Below, piece after piece: positions 34,318 to 43,168 of a DNA stretch of 64,000 nt. The position numbers and the translations under genes are program-made. The notes beneath the pieces are model-generated. The model was not told where the DNA came from. It worked only from the letters and a program-made list of their open reading frames with translations, and searched no databases. The stretch is from Haloplanus vescus (GTDB lineage: Archaea; Halobacteriota; Halobacteria; Halobacteriales; Haloferacaceae), in the NCBI RefSeq assembly GCF_900107665.1, contig NZ_FNQT01000003.1, forward strand, positions 298,144 to 362,143, given 5' to 3'. Position 1 is the first letter of the stretch; every line of letters begins with the position of its first letter.

Positions 34318-34974
34318 ATGACTCATCCCGGTCCCGACGCGGGCGACCGCGTCGCTCTCGCCTGTCCGTCCTGTTCCGAGCAGACGGTCCACGAGGTACT
34401 GAAACCCGGCGGCCACGTCACCGTGCGCTGTACGGAGTGCGACCACGTCCACAAGGAGCGCTACGAGCCGACCCCAGAGATCGAACTCGACGTCGTCGTC
34501 TCGCAGGGCGACGAATCGCTGACGGCGACGGTCGACGTCCCGCCCGGCGACACCGTCGAACGCGGCGACGAGTTCGTCGTCGACACCGACGAGGCCATCA
34601 TGCAGGCGCGCGTCACCGCCATCGAACTCGGCGGCGACCAGCGCGTTGAGGAGGCGACGCTCGAAGACGTCGCGACGCTCTGGACGCGCGCCGTCGACAA
34701 CGTCCGCGTGAACGTGACCGTCCACCCCAACGACGGCCGACGCGACGAGTCGCGGAGCGTCACCGTCTCCGTGCCCGGCGACCACGAGTTCGTCGTCGGC
34801 GAGACGGCCGAGTTCGGCGACGAAGAGTTCGAGATTACGGGCGTGCAGGTCCGCGACGACGCCCCCGAGTATCGCTTCGAGAAGCTCGACCACGAGGGCG
34901 ACACCGTCTTCGCGAAAGACGTCAAGCGCGTGTACGGCCTCGACGAGACCTCCGCCGCGTGGTCGGCGTGGTGA
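34318..34974 (+). CDS. HVO_0476-family zinc finger protein
   Basis: The 218-residue protein begins with a zinc ribbon (CPSCSEQTVHEVLK ... VRCTECDHVH, CxxC-x20-CxxC near 17-43) followed by a repeated beta-rich region (DVVVSQGDESLTATVDVPPGD and NVTVHPNDGRRDESRSV) and a PGDTVERGDEF pattern. This is a conserved haloarchaeal family whose function is not known. It is a well-expressed-looking gene with strong codon bias, upstream of pcm. Confidence 0.85.
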   Translation: MTHPGPDAGDRVALACPSCSEQTVHEVLKPGGHVTVRCTECDHVHKERYEPTPEIELDVVVSQGDESLTATVDVPPGDTVERGDEFVVDTDEAIMQARVTAIELGGDQRVEEATLEDVATLWTRAVDNVRVNVTVHPNDGRRDESRSVTVSVPGDHEFVVGETAEFGDEEFEITGVQVRDDAPEYRFEKLDHEGDTVFAKDVKRVYGLDETSAAWSAW

Positions 34975-35023
34975 CACGACCCCGAACGCACGCTTCATAA
35001 GCGGCCGCACCCAGCCTCCTTCT

Positions 35024-35797
35024 ATGGACCCCGCAGTGTTGCGCGAGGACATGGTCGACGGCCTCGACCACACTCTCGACGACCTCGACGAGTCCCTCGG
35101 GGTGGCCATGCGAACGGTCCCCCGGCACGTCTTCGTCGAGGACCGCCCGTACGACAACCGCGCGACCGACCACGCCGGCACGACGGTGCTCGCACCCAAG
35201 ACGGTCGCCCGACTCCTCGGCGCACTCGATGTCGACGACGACGATTCCGTCCTCGTCGTCGGCGTCGGCGTCGGCTACACGGCGGCGCTACTTGCCGAAC
35301 TCGTCGGCGCTCGCCGCGTGCACGCCGTCGACATCGCCCGCCGACTCGTTCTCGACGCGCGCCGAAATCTCCGACAGGCCGGCTACGAGGGCGTCCTCGT
35401 CGACTGCCGCGACGGCGCCGACGGCCTCCCGGAGTACGCCCACTTCGACCGCATCCTCGTCGAAGCGGCGGCGGTGCGCCCGCCCCGCGCGCTTCTCGAC
35501 CAGCTCGCCCCCGACGGCCGACTCGTGATGCCGATGGGGACGCCCGACCCGACGCTCGTTGCCCTCGCGCCCGACGACTCGCCCGAGGGCTACGCCGTCG
35601 CCGAGGAGTTCGGCCCGGCGACGCTCGCCCCCCTCCTCGTCGACGGCGAACAGGCCGGGGGCGTCACGCGCAACCGGACCGAGCGCGAGGACCGCGAGTT
35701 CGGCGAGCAGGGCTACTTCGCGCCCACCGGCTGGGAACACGAGTGGATAGACTGGGACGACCGACTCGACGGCGGCCGCGGCCACCACCGTCGCTAA
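35024..35797 (+). CDS. pcm: Protein-L-isoaspartate O-methyltransferase family protein
   Basis: The 257-residue protein has the PCMT pattern: DAMRTVPRHVF-like GVAMRTVPRHVFVED near 27-41, LLGALDVDDDDSVLVVGVGVGYTAALLAEL (SAM-binding motif I, near 63-92), HAVDIARRL (motif post-I) and the FDRILVEAAAV motif near 139. The canonical GxGxGY motif is present as VGVGVGY. It would repair isoaspartyl residues using SAM. Haloarchaea usually carry two paralogues, of which this is the longer type. Confidence 0.85.
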   Translation: MDPAVLREDMVDGLDHTLDDLDESLGVAMRTVPRHVFVEDRPYDNRATDHAGTTVLAPKTVARLLGALDVDDDDSVLVVGVGVGYTAALLAELVGARRVHAVDIARRLVLDARRNLRQAGYEGVLVDCRDGADGLPEYAHFDRILVEAAAVRPPRALLDQLAPDGRLVMPMGTPDPTLVALAPDDSPEGYAVAEEFGPATLAPLLVDGEQAGGVTRNRTEREDREFGEQGYFAPTGWEHEWIDWDDRLDGGRGHHRR

Positions 35798-35803
35798 CCG
35801 GCT

Positions 35804-36247
35804 TCATCCTCGCACGACCAACACCTTCGTGTTGCCGCGGCGGTCGACGTAGCCGCTTCCGGCAGGTGGTTTCACCTCGATGACCAGCGTCCCTTCGTCC
35901 TGATTCGCGCGGAGCGTCGGCGTCACCGATACGCTCGCGGTCCCGTCCTCGCCCGTCGTCGCCGTCTGCACGCCGTCGAGGTCGGCGCTCCCGGCTTTGA
36001 CGAGGACCGTCGCGTCCGCGACGGCCGACCCGTCCGCGCCGACGACCGTCAGGTCGATTGAGCCTTGTCCCGGCCCGACAACCTCCGGTTCGGGTCGAAC
36101 GTCGAGTTCCGTCGTCGACAACCCCTGAATCCCGGTCAGCATGTTCATCATGACGCTCAGACTGGCGACGCCGATGACGAGTGCGATGACCAGTCTGATG
36201 GGCAATCCTTCGATGGCTCGTCGGTCCGCGCGGAACGCGTCGAACAT
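35804..36247 (-). CDS. Membrane-anchored protein with Ig-like domain
   Basis: The protein has 147 residues from the ATG at 36245-36247. A pilin-like N-terminal charged stretch and hydrophobic helix (RAIEGLPIRLVIALVIGVASL near 10-30) are followed by a beta-sandwich of the carboxypeptidase-regulatory type (VVGADGSAVADATVLVKAG, DGTASVSVTPTLRANQDEGT), ending with a basic VDRRGNTKVLVVRG. It is probably displayed outside the cell, anchored by the N-terminal helix. It is divergent from the HerA-like gene; the function is unknown. Confidence 0.78.
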   Translation of the reverse strand: MFDAFRADRRAIEGLPIRLVIALVIGVASLSVMMNMLTGIQGLSTTELDVRPEPEVVGPGQGSIDLTVVGADGSAVADATVLVKAGSADLDGVQTATTGEDGTASVSVTPTLRANQDEGTLVIEVKPPAGSGYVDRRGNTKVLVVRG

Positions 36248-36323
36248 GGACCGGCTTGCTCCCGTCTCCACATTTGAACGTCCGGGCGGACGCTTATGAG
36301 GGATGCCGGGACCACGCCGGGGC

Positions 36324-37439
36324 ATGCACGTCCTCGGACGCGACGCGTCGGCGACGGGGCCCGCGGTTCGCTTCGGCACGTACCGCGCCGCCGACGGCAG
36401 CGACGGCGCGGCCGTTGGCCTCGACCTCCATCGCCCGCACGCGGCCCTCGTCGTCGGCAAGCGCGGCTACGGCAAGTCACACACCCTCGGCGTCGTCGCT
36501 GAGGGGGCGGCCCGCGCGCCCGGCGTCGCCCCAATCGTCGTCGACCCGATGGGGGAGTTCGCGGGGCTCGCGGAGGGGTCGGCCTCGGTGCGCGTCGTCG
36601 CTGCGCCAACCGTCGCCGCGACGCTTCTCCCATCGACGGCGTGGCCGGCGCTGTTCGACCTCTCACCAACCGACTCCGTCGGCGCCCTCCTCTGGGAGGC
36701 GGCCCGCGAGACGGCGACGCTGGACGAGATGCTCGCACACGTCGACGCGGCGGCCGTCGCCGACGGCGTGGCGCGGGCCGCCCGGAACCACCTCCAGCTC
36801 GCCGACTCGTGGGGTGTCTTCGACCCCGACGGCCTCGACGCTCGCACGCTCCTGTCGGCGTCGGCGACGGTGCTCGACTGTTCGGGACTGGCCGACCGGG
36901 CGGCAGCGGCGCTCGTTCGCGCCGTCGCCGCCGGCCTGTACGACGCGTGCGTCGACCGTCGACCCGAACGCTTGCCGTGGCTCCTCCTTGACGAAGCGCA
37001 CGTGTTCTTCGACGGGATTGCGGCGCCGGCGCTTGAGACGGTACTCACGCGCGGGCGGACGCCCGGCGTCTCGCTGGTCGCCGCTACCCAGCGCCCCGGC
37101 GCGCTCCCGTCGGTCGCGCTCTCGCAGTCGGACCTCCTCATCGCCCACCGGTTGACCGCGGGCACGGACGTGGAGGCGCTGGCGGCCGCGACGCCGACGT
37201 ATCTCTCCGGTCGGCTTCGCGACCGGCTTCCGGCCGAGACTGGTGCGGCTGTCGTCGTCGACGACGTCACCGAGTCGGTCCACGGCGTGCAGGTGCGCGC
37301 CCGCGAGACACCCCACGGTGGCGCGGACCCGCGTGTCGACGCCGCTCACGACGACTCGTCGATGGCCGTCCCGCAGTCCGGGCACTCGCCGTCGACGACG
37401 GGGACCGGCGTCGAACACTCCGGGCAGAATTCGAGATAG
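36324..37439 (+). CDS. HerA-like P-loop ATPase
   Basis: The protein has 371 residues from the ATG at 36324; an ATG at 36303 adds seven residues. Walker A is VVGKRGYGKSHT at 43-54, DPMGEFAGL follows near 80, Walker B is LLLDEAHVFF near 226-235, and RTPGVSLVAATQRPGAL near 253 matches the HerA/FtsK sensor region. HerA-like ATPases pump DNA and often work with NurA, which is not visible here. The last 31 residues (from about 341) are low complexity and lie antisense to a small zinc-finger gene on the other strand. Confidence 0.85.
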   Translation: MHVLGRDASATGPAVRFGTYRAADGSDGAAVGLDLHRPHAALVVGKRGYGKSHTLGVVAEGAARAPGVAPIVVDPMGEFAGLAEGSASVRVVAAPTVAATLLPSTAWPALFDLSPTDSVGALLWEAARETATLDEMLAHVDAAAVADGVARAARNHLQLADSWGVFDPDGLDARTLLSASATVLDCSGLADRAAAALVRAVAAGLYDACVDRRPERLPWLLLDEAHVFFDGIAAPALETVLTRGRTPGVSLVAATQRPGALPSVALSQSDLLIAHRLTAGTDVEALAAATPTYLSGRLRDRLPAETGAAVVVDDVTESVHGVQVRARETPHGGADPRVDAAHDDSSMAVPQSGHSPSTTGTGVEHSGQNSR

Positions 37440-37456
37440 CAGGTGGAGTCGCCCAT
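37346..37456 (-). CDS. 36-residue zinc-finger protein
   Basis: A small ORF, GDSTCYLEFCPECSTPVP... ending ...GTAIDESS, with two CxxC-type pairs (CPEC and CPDC) plus a preceding Cys, typical of the haloarchaeal small zinc-finger proteins. It starts 33 bases after the dabA stop on the same strand and so is probably the second cistron of that transcript. It overlaps the end of the HerA-like gene by 94 bases on the opposite strand. Confidence 0.6.
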   Translation of the reverse strand: MGDSTCYLEFCPECSTPVPVVDGECPDCGTAIDESS

Positions 37457-37488
37457 GCCCCCAAATTTGTGCCACAGCGGCAAGGCGT

Positions 37489-39927
37489 TTACTGTGCCGT
37501 CGTGACGGATGTCTCGGTCGTGTCCTCCGAGCCTTCCGAGTCCAGCCGTGGCTCCCAGGTCTGCTCGCCCTGGTACTCGAAACACCGATTGGCCTGCTCG
37601 GGGTCGAGCACCGTCAGCGAGAGCCAGCCGTTGTCGAACAGGGTCGCGAGGTCGTCGTTGCGCGCGAGGATATCGGTCACCTGCTCGACGGGGGCGTGAA
37701 TCACGACCGAAAGCCGGAGTGGCTGGTGATAGAGTTCGCTGTCGTCCCCGTACAGCGACTGGAGTGGGAGTCCGACGCGAAGGTCGCCGCCGTTCCCCTG
37801 CACGACGCCGACGTGACCTACCGTGTTGTGAGTCGTCTTCGACCCGCTCCCGTACACTTCGTTGTCGACGGTCGAGAAGTAGTACTGGGCGCTGATCATC
37901 TGACAGACGACCAGCGGGCCAGTCATGATGTTTTCGAGGGCGTCGCCGTCGGGGTCGGTCGACCAGTCGTAGGAGTGGAGGAACGAGCGACCGTCGAGGT
38001 CAAGACCGTCGGTCAGGTCGCGCGGCCCGATGACGAAGCCAGCGTTCCCGGACAACCCGAGTTCTGGACGGGGTTGGGCCCAATCGGCGGTTCTGGTCTC
38101 GGCTTCGCTGACGCTGTCGGCGGCGTCGACGTCCATCGTGTCCAGTCGCTCTGCCGTTGCCCCCTGCTGGGCGGTTTCGAGGCCGTCACGCAGGCGGTCG
38201 ACGACGGCCTGCTGGCGCTCCGAGAGGGATTCGCTCACGAACAGCGACACCGAGTCGGTCGTGGTGTTGTGCTCCGCGGCGAGGAACACGGTGTCGTCGG
38301 GAACGTCGACGCCGCGGTCACGCAGTTCGTCTCGGACCGCCGGGTCGTTGCAGATGGCGGCGAGGGCCCGCGCGTTCGGTGTCCCCGGACTGCCCGCGCA
38401 GGCGCCGCAGTCGATGCTCGACTGGTACGGGTTGTTGACCGTCTCGCTCCGATGGCCGGTGAAGACGACGACCGGTGCGAACTCCTCCCAGCCCAGCAGG
38501 TCGAACGCCGCTTCGGCGTAGAACGCGCGCTGCTCGGTCGACATTCCAACCGGGAGGTCGGCCGCGTGGTCGTGGTCCGTGTTGCCGTCGACCGTTGGTT
38601 CGCAGAAGTTCTCGGGCCGGGGTGGACTGAGCCGGTCACGCAGGGCGCGCACGCTCGACGGGACGAGCGTCCGCGAGGCCAGCGCGGCGCCGAACAGCCC
38701 ACCCGACGCCTCGACGAAGCCGAACGCAGCCGCGAGGTCGGTTTTCAGCGACTTCACGAGCTTCGTCCCGGCACGGGTGTAGCGCTCCCATCGCTCGTAG
38801 GCCGTCGCCGCCCCGCCGTCTGTTCGGGGGCGGTCCGTGACGTGATGCGTCGGGTCGACCATCACCGGACACGAGTCGGTTCGTGTCTTCGACTTCCAGC
38901 CCTCGTACTCCAGCGGAATGCCGAAGAAGCCGCCGTAGCCGAACGTCTCGTAGGGACCGGTGCGTTCGAGGTGTCGGCGGATGACCTCCGAGCGCGTGTC
39001 GATACAGAAGACGAGCTGTGCCTCGGGCGCCGCCGACGATTCTCCCTCGCCCCCGAGCTGGCGCTGGATGTCGTCGACGAGTTCCTCGCGGTAGCTCCGC
39101 TCCCACGCCGTCAACCAGTGTTCGGCCAGGGGTGGGTCGTCCGAATCGGCCGTCTCCCCGTCGCTCGCCGGAGCGAGCGTCGCCCCCATGTGTTTGGCCA
39201 GGGTCAGACGAATCGCCATGTAATCGAGCAGCGTCGCGGGACAGGCCTCCTGCCACGGATTGTTGTTTGCCTGCGCCCGCTGCTTGATGAAGCCGACCCA
39301 GCCGGGCAGCGCGGCCAGATGGTGTTCGAAGATGCGCTCCCACTCCTCGGTCGGGTGCTCGCTCAGGACGGCAGACACCGCTTCGGACGCCGTCTCGGGC
39401 AGGTCGTCGAGGCGCTCGTGGTAGTGTGTCGCCACGGGCGTCGACGAGGCGGGTATCTCGGCGTCGTGGGGCGCGACCGACCGCCAGGCACGGTACAGGC
39501 CCTCCTCGCGGTTCGGCGGCGGACACGCCGCCTGTCCCTGGTCGAGGAGGGCGGCCAGCCACTTCGCGACGAGGCGGTCGAGTCGCTCGTCGGTCTCGCT
39601 CGTCGAGTCGCGGTCGCGTTCCACGCTCTCCATCCGGTCTAAGAGCGCCTCGGGCGAGTCGGTGTATCCGTGCGCGTCGAGGACGCTGTCGAGTTCCTCG
39701 TCGTCGATGCGGCCCGACTCCCAGGCCTCGCGAAACCGGGCCGGGTGCGGATACCCGCGGCCGCCGAACAGGCGTTCGCCCTCTGCGACCGCTGCCGGGA
39801 ACGGTCGGTCTTCGAACCCCGAGAGGGGGTTCGCACCCACGTCGGAGTACAGCGGCCACACGCGACCGATACGCTCCGCCGCGCTGTCGATTTTGGCTCG
39901 GATGGTGACCGGGTCGACGCCGTTCAT
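37489..39927 (-). CDS. dabA: DabA, predicted inorganic-carbon transport subunit (DUF2309)
   Basis: The 812-residue protein belongs to the DUF2309/UPF0753 family that includes DabA of the bicarbonate-uptake pair DabAB. The zinc site of the family is visible: Cys308 and Asp310 in FCIDTRS, His492 in FTGHRS and Cys507 in SIDCGAC, with the same 2- and 15-residue spacing as characterised DabA. It is soluble-domain rich with hydrophobic patches. Together with DabB it accumulates bicarbonate, probably driven by a cation gradient. It is divergent from dabB, the arrangement seen in several archaea. The small zinc-finger ORF follows in the same direction. Confidence 0.92.
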   Translation of the reverse strand: MNGVDPVTIRAKIDSAAERIGRVWPLYSDVGANPLSGFEDRPFPAAVAEGERLFGGRGYPHPARFREAWESGRIDDEELDSVLDAHGYTDSPEALLDRMESVERDRDSTSETDERLDRLVAKWLAALLDQGQAACPPPNREEGLYRAWRSVAPHDAEIPASSTPVATHYHERLDDLPETASEAVSAVLSEHPTEEWERIFEHHLAALPGWVGFIKQRAQANNNPWQEACPATLLDYMAIRLTLAKHMGATLAPASDGETADSDDPPLAEHWLTAWERSYREELVDDIQRQLGGEGESSAAPEAQLVFCIDTRSEVIRRHLERTGPYETFGYGGFFGIPLEYEGWKSKTRTDSCPVMVDPTHHVTDRPRTDGGAATAYERWERYTRAGTKLVKSLKTDLAAAFGFVEASGGLFGAALASRTLVPSSVRALRDRLSPPRPENFCEPTVDGNTDHDHAADLPVGMSTEQRAFYAEAAFDLLGWEEFAPVVVFTGHRSETVNNPYQSSIDCGACAGSPGTPNARALAAICNDPAVRDELRDRGVDVPDDTVFLAAEHNTTTDSVSLFVSESLSERQQAVVDRLRDGLETAQQGATAERLDTMDVDAADSVSEAETRTADWAQPRPELGLSGNAGFVIGPRDLTDGLDLDGRSFLHSYDWSTDPDGDALENIMTGPLVVCQMISAQYYFSTVDNEVYGSGSKTTHNTVGHVGVVQGNGGDLRVGLPLQSLYGDDSELYHQPLRLSVVIHAPVEQVTDILARNDDLATLFDNGWLSLTVLDPEQANRCFEYQGEQTWEPRLDSEGSEDTTETSVTTAQ

Positions 39928-40117
39928 ACTGTTCGTCTCATCGCACGACTGTTCCTATTCAGTTAAACATCTTTCTACATATGTACTGTAATTGGGTTAA
40001 TTCCTAAAATACTTGAATTATATTCTGGCTGCATTTTGCTATCGTTCACTATCTGTGGCGGCTGATTTGGCTGTTTGATGGGAAAGGAAGATTTTAAGAA
40101 TTATATCTATCCCGGGG

Positions 40118-40138
40118 CATAAGTGCGGAGCACTTATG
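40118..40138. promoter_or_regulatory. Perfect inverted repeat over the likely dabB start site
   Basis: CATAAGTGC (40118-40126), spacer GGA, GCACTTATG (40130-40138): a perfect 9-bp inverted repeat. A TATA element ttatat lies at 40101-40106, so transcription would begin near 40127-40132, inside the repeat, and the ATG at 40164 is about 35 bases further on. A repressor bound here would block dabB directly; a transcript starting at its left edge could form a hairpin. Confidence 0.6.
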
Positions 40139-40163
40139 AGATATCTCTCGATTTTTCGAATGA

Positions 40164-41615
40164 ATGAGTGATATAGGCGAACAGAACTGGGTGCCTGTCG
40201 TCTCGACGTATGCGGCGTGGCTGGCCTTCGTGCTTTCGATAGTCGTCGCCGTCGCAGTCGTCCAGTTTCACGTCGCGTTGCCGACGGGCGGACTCGTTCG
40301 GGTCGACGGCCTGACACTCGTCATGTGGTGTGCGGTCACCTTCTTCAGCGGCATCGTCCAGAGTTTCGCTCGCCGGTACATGGCCGCGAGTCGAAATCTG
40401 AACCGCTTCTTCGTCGACGTGGCGCTGTTCACGCTGGCCGTCCTGACGATGCCCGCCGCTGACAACGTCGTGCTCTTCCTGTTCGCGTGGACGGGCATGG
40501 GTCTCGTGATGGCCGACCTGATCGGCTACGTCTCCGAGTGGGACGAAGCGCGGGCGGCCGGACGGCTCTCCCGGCGGTACTTCCTCTCCGGCAGCGCGCT
40601 CTTGACCGCCGGCGTCGGTCTGCTCGTCCTCCGCACGGGCGCGACGACGATAACGGGAATTCTCGACGGCCTCGGAAGCGTCTCGCGCCCGGTCACGCTC
40701 ATTGCCGCGGGGCTAATCGTCTTCGCGGCGCTGGTGCAGTCGGCGCTGTTCCCCTTCCATCGGTGGCTCCTCTCCTCGATGACCGCGCCCACGCCGTCGT
40801 CGGCGCTGATGCACGCCGGCTTCGTCAACGCCGGCGGCGTCCTGCTGACGCGGTTCGCCCCGCTGTTCGTTCCGGAGCGAGGGCTGTTGCTCGTCATCGT
40901 CGTCGTCGGCGCGGTGAGTGCCCTCCTCGCGCAGGCGATGCTCCTCGTCCAGCCCACGTACAAGGGCCGACTCGGTTGCTCGACGGTGGCGCAGATGGGC
41001 TTCATGATTCTCCAGTGTGGCCTCGGCTTCTTCGCCGCCGCCGTCACCCATCTGGTCGTCCACGGCTTCTACAAGGCGTACCTTTTCCTCTCGACTGGCG
41101 GGCAGGTGACGAAGAAGCCGCCGTCGACGGGGACACACGAGTCGTCGCTCTTGCCGGTGGCGGCCGCGCTCGTAGCTGCCGCCCTCGGTGGCGTCGTCTT
41201 CGCGACGCTCACCGGCAAGGGACTCGACCCGACCGAGACGGGCGTGTTCCTCACCGTTGTCGTCACGCTCTCAGTGTTTCGGGCGGCGGTCGAACTCCTC
41301 CGTAACCGCTCGCTGTCGCGCGTCGCTCGCCTCGTCGGCGTCGCCGTCACCACGATTCCCACACTCGCCGTCTACGCTCTCGTCTACAACGCCATCTCGG
41401 GCCTGATGCACGACGTGCCGGCGGTCCACACCCCCGTCGCGATGACTCCCGTTCACTGGGTCCTCCTCGCGCTGTTCGTCGCGGGCCACGTCGCGGTGCA
41501 ATTCGGCTGGTTCCAGGGTCGCCCACGAATGTACGCGACCCTGCTGAACGCCGCACAACCCGACCCACGAACCGTCTCGACGACGCACGCCTCGGGGTCG
41601 CGCGCCGACCCATAG
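40164..41615 (+). CDS. dabB: DabB, proton-conducting membrane subunit
   Basis: The 483-residue protein is hydrophobic throughout, of the NuoL/MrpA-like proton-translocating family, shorter than NuoL. Typical segments: FSRRYMAASRN-like QSFARRYMAASRNLNRFF near 66-83, FPFHRWLLSSMTAPTPSSALMHAGFV near 194-219 with the key charged residues, and LVVHGFYKAYLFLSTGG near 297-313. It provides the membrane channel that DabA uses for bicarbonate accumulation. It is divergent from dabA; the 236-base gap holds the promoters and the palindrome. Confidence 0.9.
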   Translation: MSDIGEQNWVPVVSTYAAWLAFVLSIVVAVAVVQFHVALPTGGLVRVDGLTLVMWCAVTFFSGIVQSFARRYMAASRNLNRFFVDVALFTLAVLTMPAADNVVLFLFAWTGMGLVMADLIGYVSEWDEARAAGRLSRRYFLSGSALLTAGVGLLVLRTGATTITGILDGLGSVSRPVTLIAAGLIVFAALVQSALFPFHRWLLSSMTAPTPSSALMHAGFVNAGGVLLTRFAPLFVPERGLLLVIVVVGAVSALLAQAMLLVQPTYKGRLGCSTVAQMGFMILQCGLGFFAAAVTHLVVHGFYKAYLFLSTGGQVTKKPPSTGTHESSLLPVAAALVAAALGGVVFATLTGKGLDPTETGVFLTVVVTLSVFRAAVELLRNRSLSRVARLVGVAVTTIPTLAVYALVYNAISGLMHDVPAVHTPVAMTPVHWVLLALFVAGHVAVQFGWFQGRPRMYATLLNAAQPDPRTVSTTHASGSRADP

Positions 41616-41624
41616 ACCACCGTC

Positions 41625-42374
41625 CTACTCTATCAGGTCGAGAATCCGCTGGTAGTAGGTCCCGAAGGCGTCGTCCGAGCGACTCCGCGGGCGCTCGATG
41701 TCGACGTCGACGATTTCGTGGATGTGACCCGGATTCTTGCCCATGACGACCACGCGGTCCGCGAGTTTGACCGCCTCCTCCACGTCGTGGGTGACGAAGA
41801 GGATGGTCTTGCCCGTCTCGGACCAGATGTCGAGGAGTTCCGACTGGAGCATCTTCTTGGTCTGGGCGTCGACGGCGCCGAAGGGTTCGTCCATCAGCAA
41901 CAGTCCAGGGTCGACAGCGAGCGCCCGCGCAAGCGCGACCCGCTGTTTCATGCCGCCCGAGAGGTCGCGGGGGTAGGTGTCGCCGAACCCCGACAGGCCG
42001 ACCATCTCGATTAGGTCGTCGACGCGTTGCTCGCGTTCGCTCGCGGGCACGTCTTGACGCTCCAGTCCGAAGCCGACGTTGTCGGCGACGGTGCGCCACG
42101 GGAACAGGTGATACTCCTGAAACACCAGTCCCAAATCTGGTCCCGGTCCCTCGACGCGCTCCCCGTCGAGGTAGACGGCGCCGCTGGTCGCGGACTCCAG
42201 GCCCGCGATGATGCGAAACAGCGTCGTCTTCCCACAGCCTGAGGGGCCGACGAGGCAGACGAACTCGCCGTCGGCCACGTCGAACGAGACGCCGTCGAGC
42301 GCGCGGACCGGCCCCGTCTCGCCCTCAAAGTGCTTGCTGATGTCGTCGACGCGCACGCGCGGTGTCTCACTCAT
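41625..42374 (-). CDS. ABC transporter ATP-binding protein (NitT/TauT family)
   Basis: The 249-residue protein has Walker A GPSGCGKTT near 43-51, the Q-loop EYHLFPW near 91, the LSGGMKQRVALARALA signature near 139-154, Walker B LLLMDEPFGAVD near 160-171 and the H-loop VTHD near 196-199. It belongs to the family with SsuB/TauB/NrtD/CmpD. Its ATG (42372-42374) overlaps the permease stop as ATGA, so translation is coupled. It ends 10 bases beyond the dabB stop, on the opposite strand. Confidence 0.93.
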   Translation of the reverse strand: MSETPRVRVDDISKHFEGETGPVRALDGVSFDVADGEFVCLVGPSGCGKTTLFRIIAGLESATSGAVYLDGERVEGPGPDLGLVFQEYHLFPWRTVADNVGFGLERQDVPASEREQRVDDLIEMVGLSGFGDTYPRDLSGGMKQRVALARALAVDPGLLLMDEPFGAVDAQTKKMLQSELLDIWSETGKTILFVTHDVEEAVKLADRVVVMGKNPGHIHEIVDVDIERPRSRSDDAFGTYYQRILDLIE

Positions 42375-43168
42375 CGCCACACCAGCGCCCGTCGTTGGAG
42401 CGCGCGGAACGCCACGTCGACGACGAGGAACATCAGACTCAACACGAGGATATAGGTGATGACCACGTCGACTTGAAGGTTGTTCGACGCCCGGAGGATG
42501 CGACGGCCGATGCCCGCGACGCCGAAGATTTCCGAGGCGACGACGAGCATCCAGCAGCGACCGATACCGGTCCGTATCCCCGTCGTGATTTCGGGGAGCG
42601 ACGCGGGGACGACGACCGTTCGCACGAGTTCGAGGTCGCTCTCGACCCCGAGGCTCCGCGCCACGTCGAGCAAGTCCTCGGAGACGCCTTCGACCCCGCC
42701 GTAGGTGGCGTAGAAGTTTATCCAGAATGCCCCGACGGCGATGATGAACGCGGCGCCGGCGTGGTTGATGCCGAACCACGCGATGGCGAAGCCGACGAGC
42801 GCCAGCGGCGGCACGGGCCTGAGGACGCGCACCACCGGCGAAGTCACGTCGTCGAGATACGGACTCCACGCCAGCGCGATGCCCGCGGCGATGCCGAGGC
42901 CCGTCCCGAAGACGGCGCCCGGAATCCAGTGCAGGATGCTGTGTCCGAGCGCGACGGCCATCTCGCCACTTGCCGCCTGCGCGTAGAACGTCTCCGCGAC
43001 GACGAGCGGCGAGGGCAGGACGTACGCCGGCTGGGTGAGCGACGCCGCGCCCCAGAGCGCGAGGAAGACGGCGACGCCGGCCAGTCCGCGGCGCAGGCGC
43101 CGGCCGTCGATGTCGGTGAGGGCGCTCGGGCGGTCCTCCTCGACATCTTCGGATACGTCGACGGCCAT
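42371..43168 (-). CDS. ABC transporter permease (NitT/TauT family)
   Basis: The 265-residue permease has six hydrophobic segments and the family loop MLVVASEIFGVAGIGRRIL near 215-233 plus the EAA-like ARSLGVESDLELVRTVVVPASLPEI (near 170-195). It forms the membrane channel of the importer. It starts one base after the stop of the binding-protein gene (43169). Confidence 0.93.
   Translation of the reverse strand: MAVDVSEDVEEDRPSALTDIDGRRLRRGLAGVAVFLALWGAASLTQPAYVLPSPLVVAETFYAQAASGEMAVALGHSILHWIPGAVFGTGLGIAAGIALAWSPYLDDVTSPVVRVLRPVPPLALVGFAIAWFGINHAGAAFIIAVGAFWINFYATYGGVEGVSEDLLDVARSLGVESDLELVRTVVVPASLPEITTGIRTGIGRCWMLVVASEIFGVAGIGRRILRASNNLQVDVVITYILVLSLMFLVVDVAFRALQRRALVWR

Noticed and set aside
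37243..39642. 799-codon open frame opposite dabA
   Set aside because: Antisense shadow, composition typical of reversed GC-rich codons.
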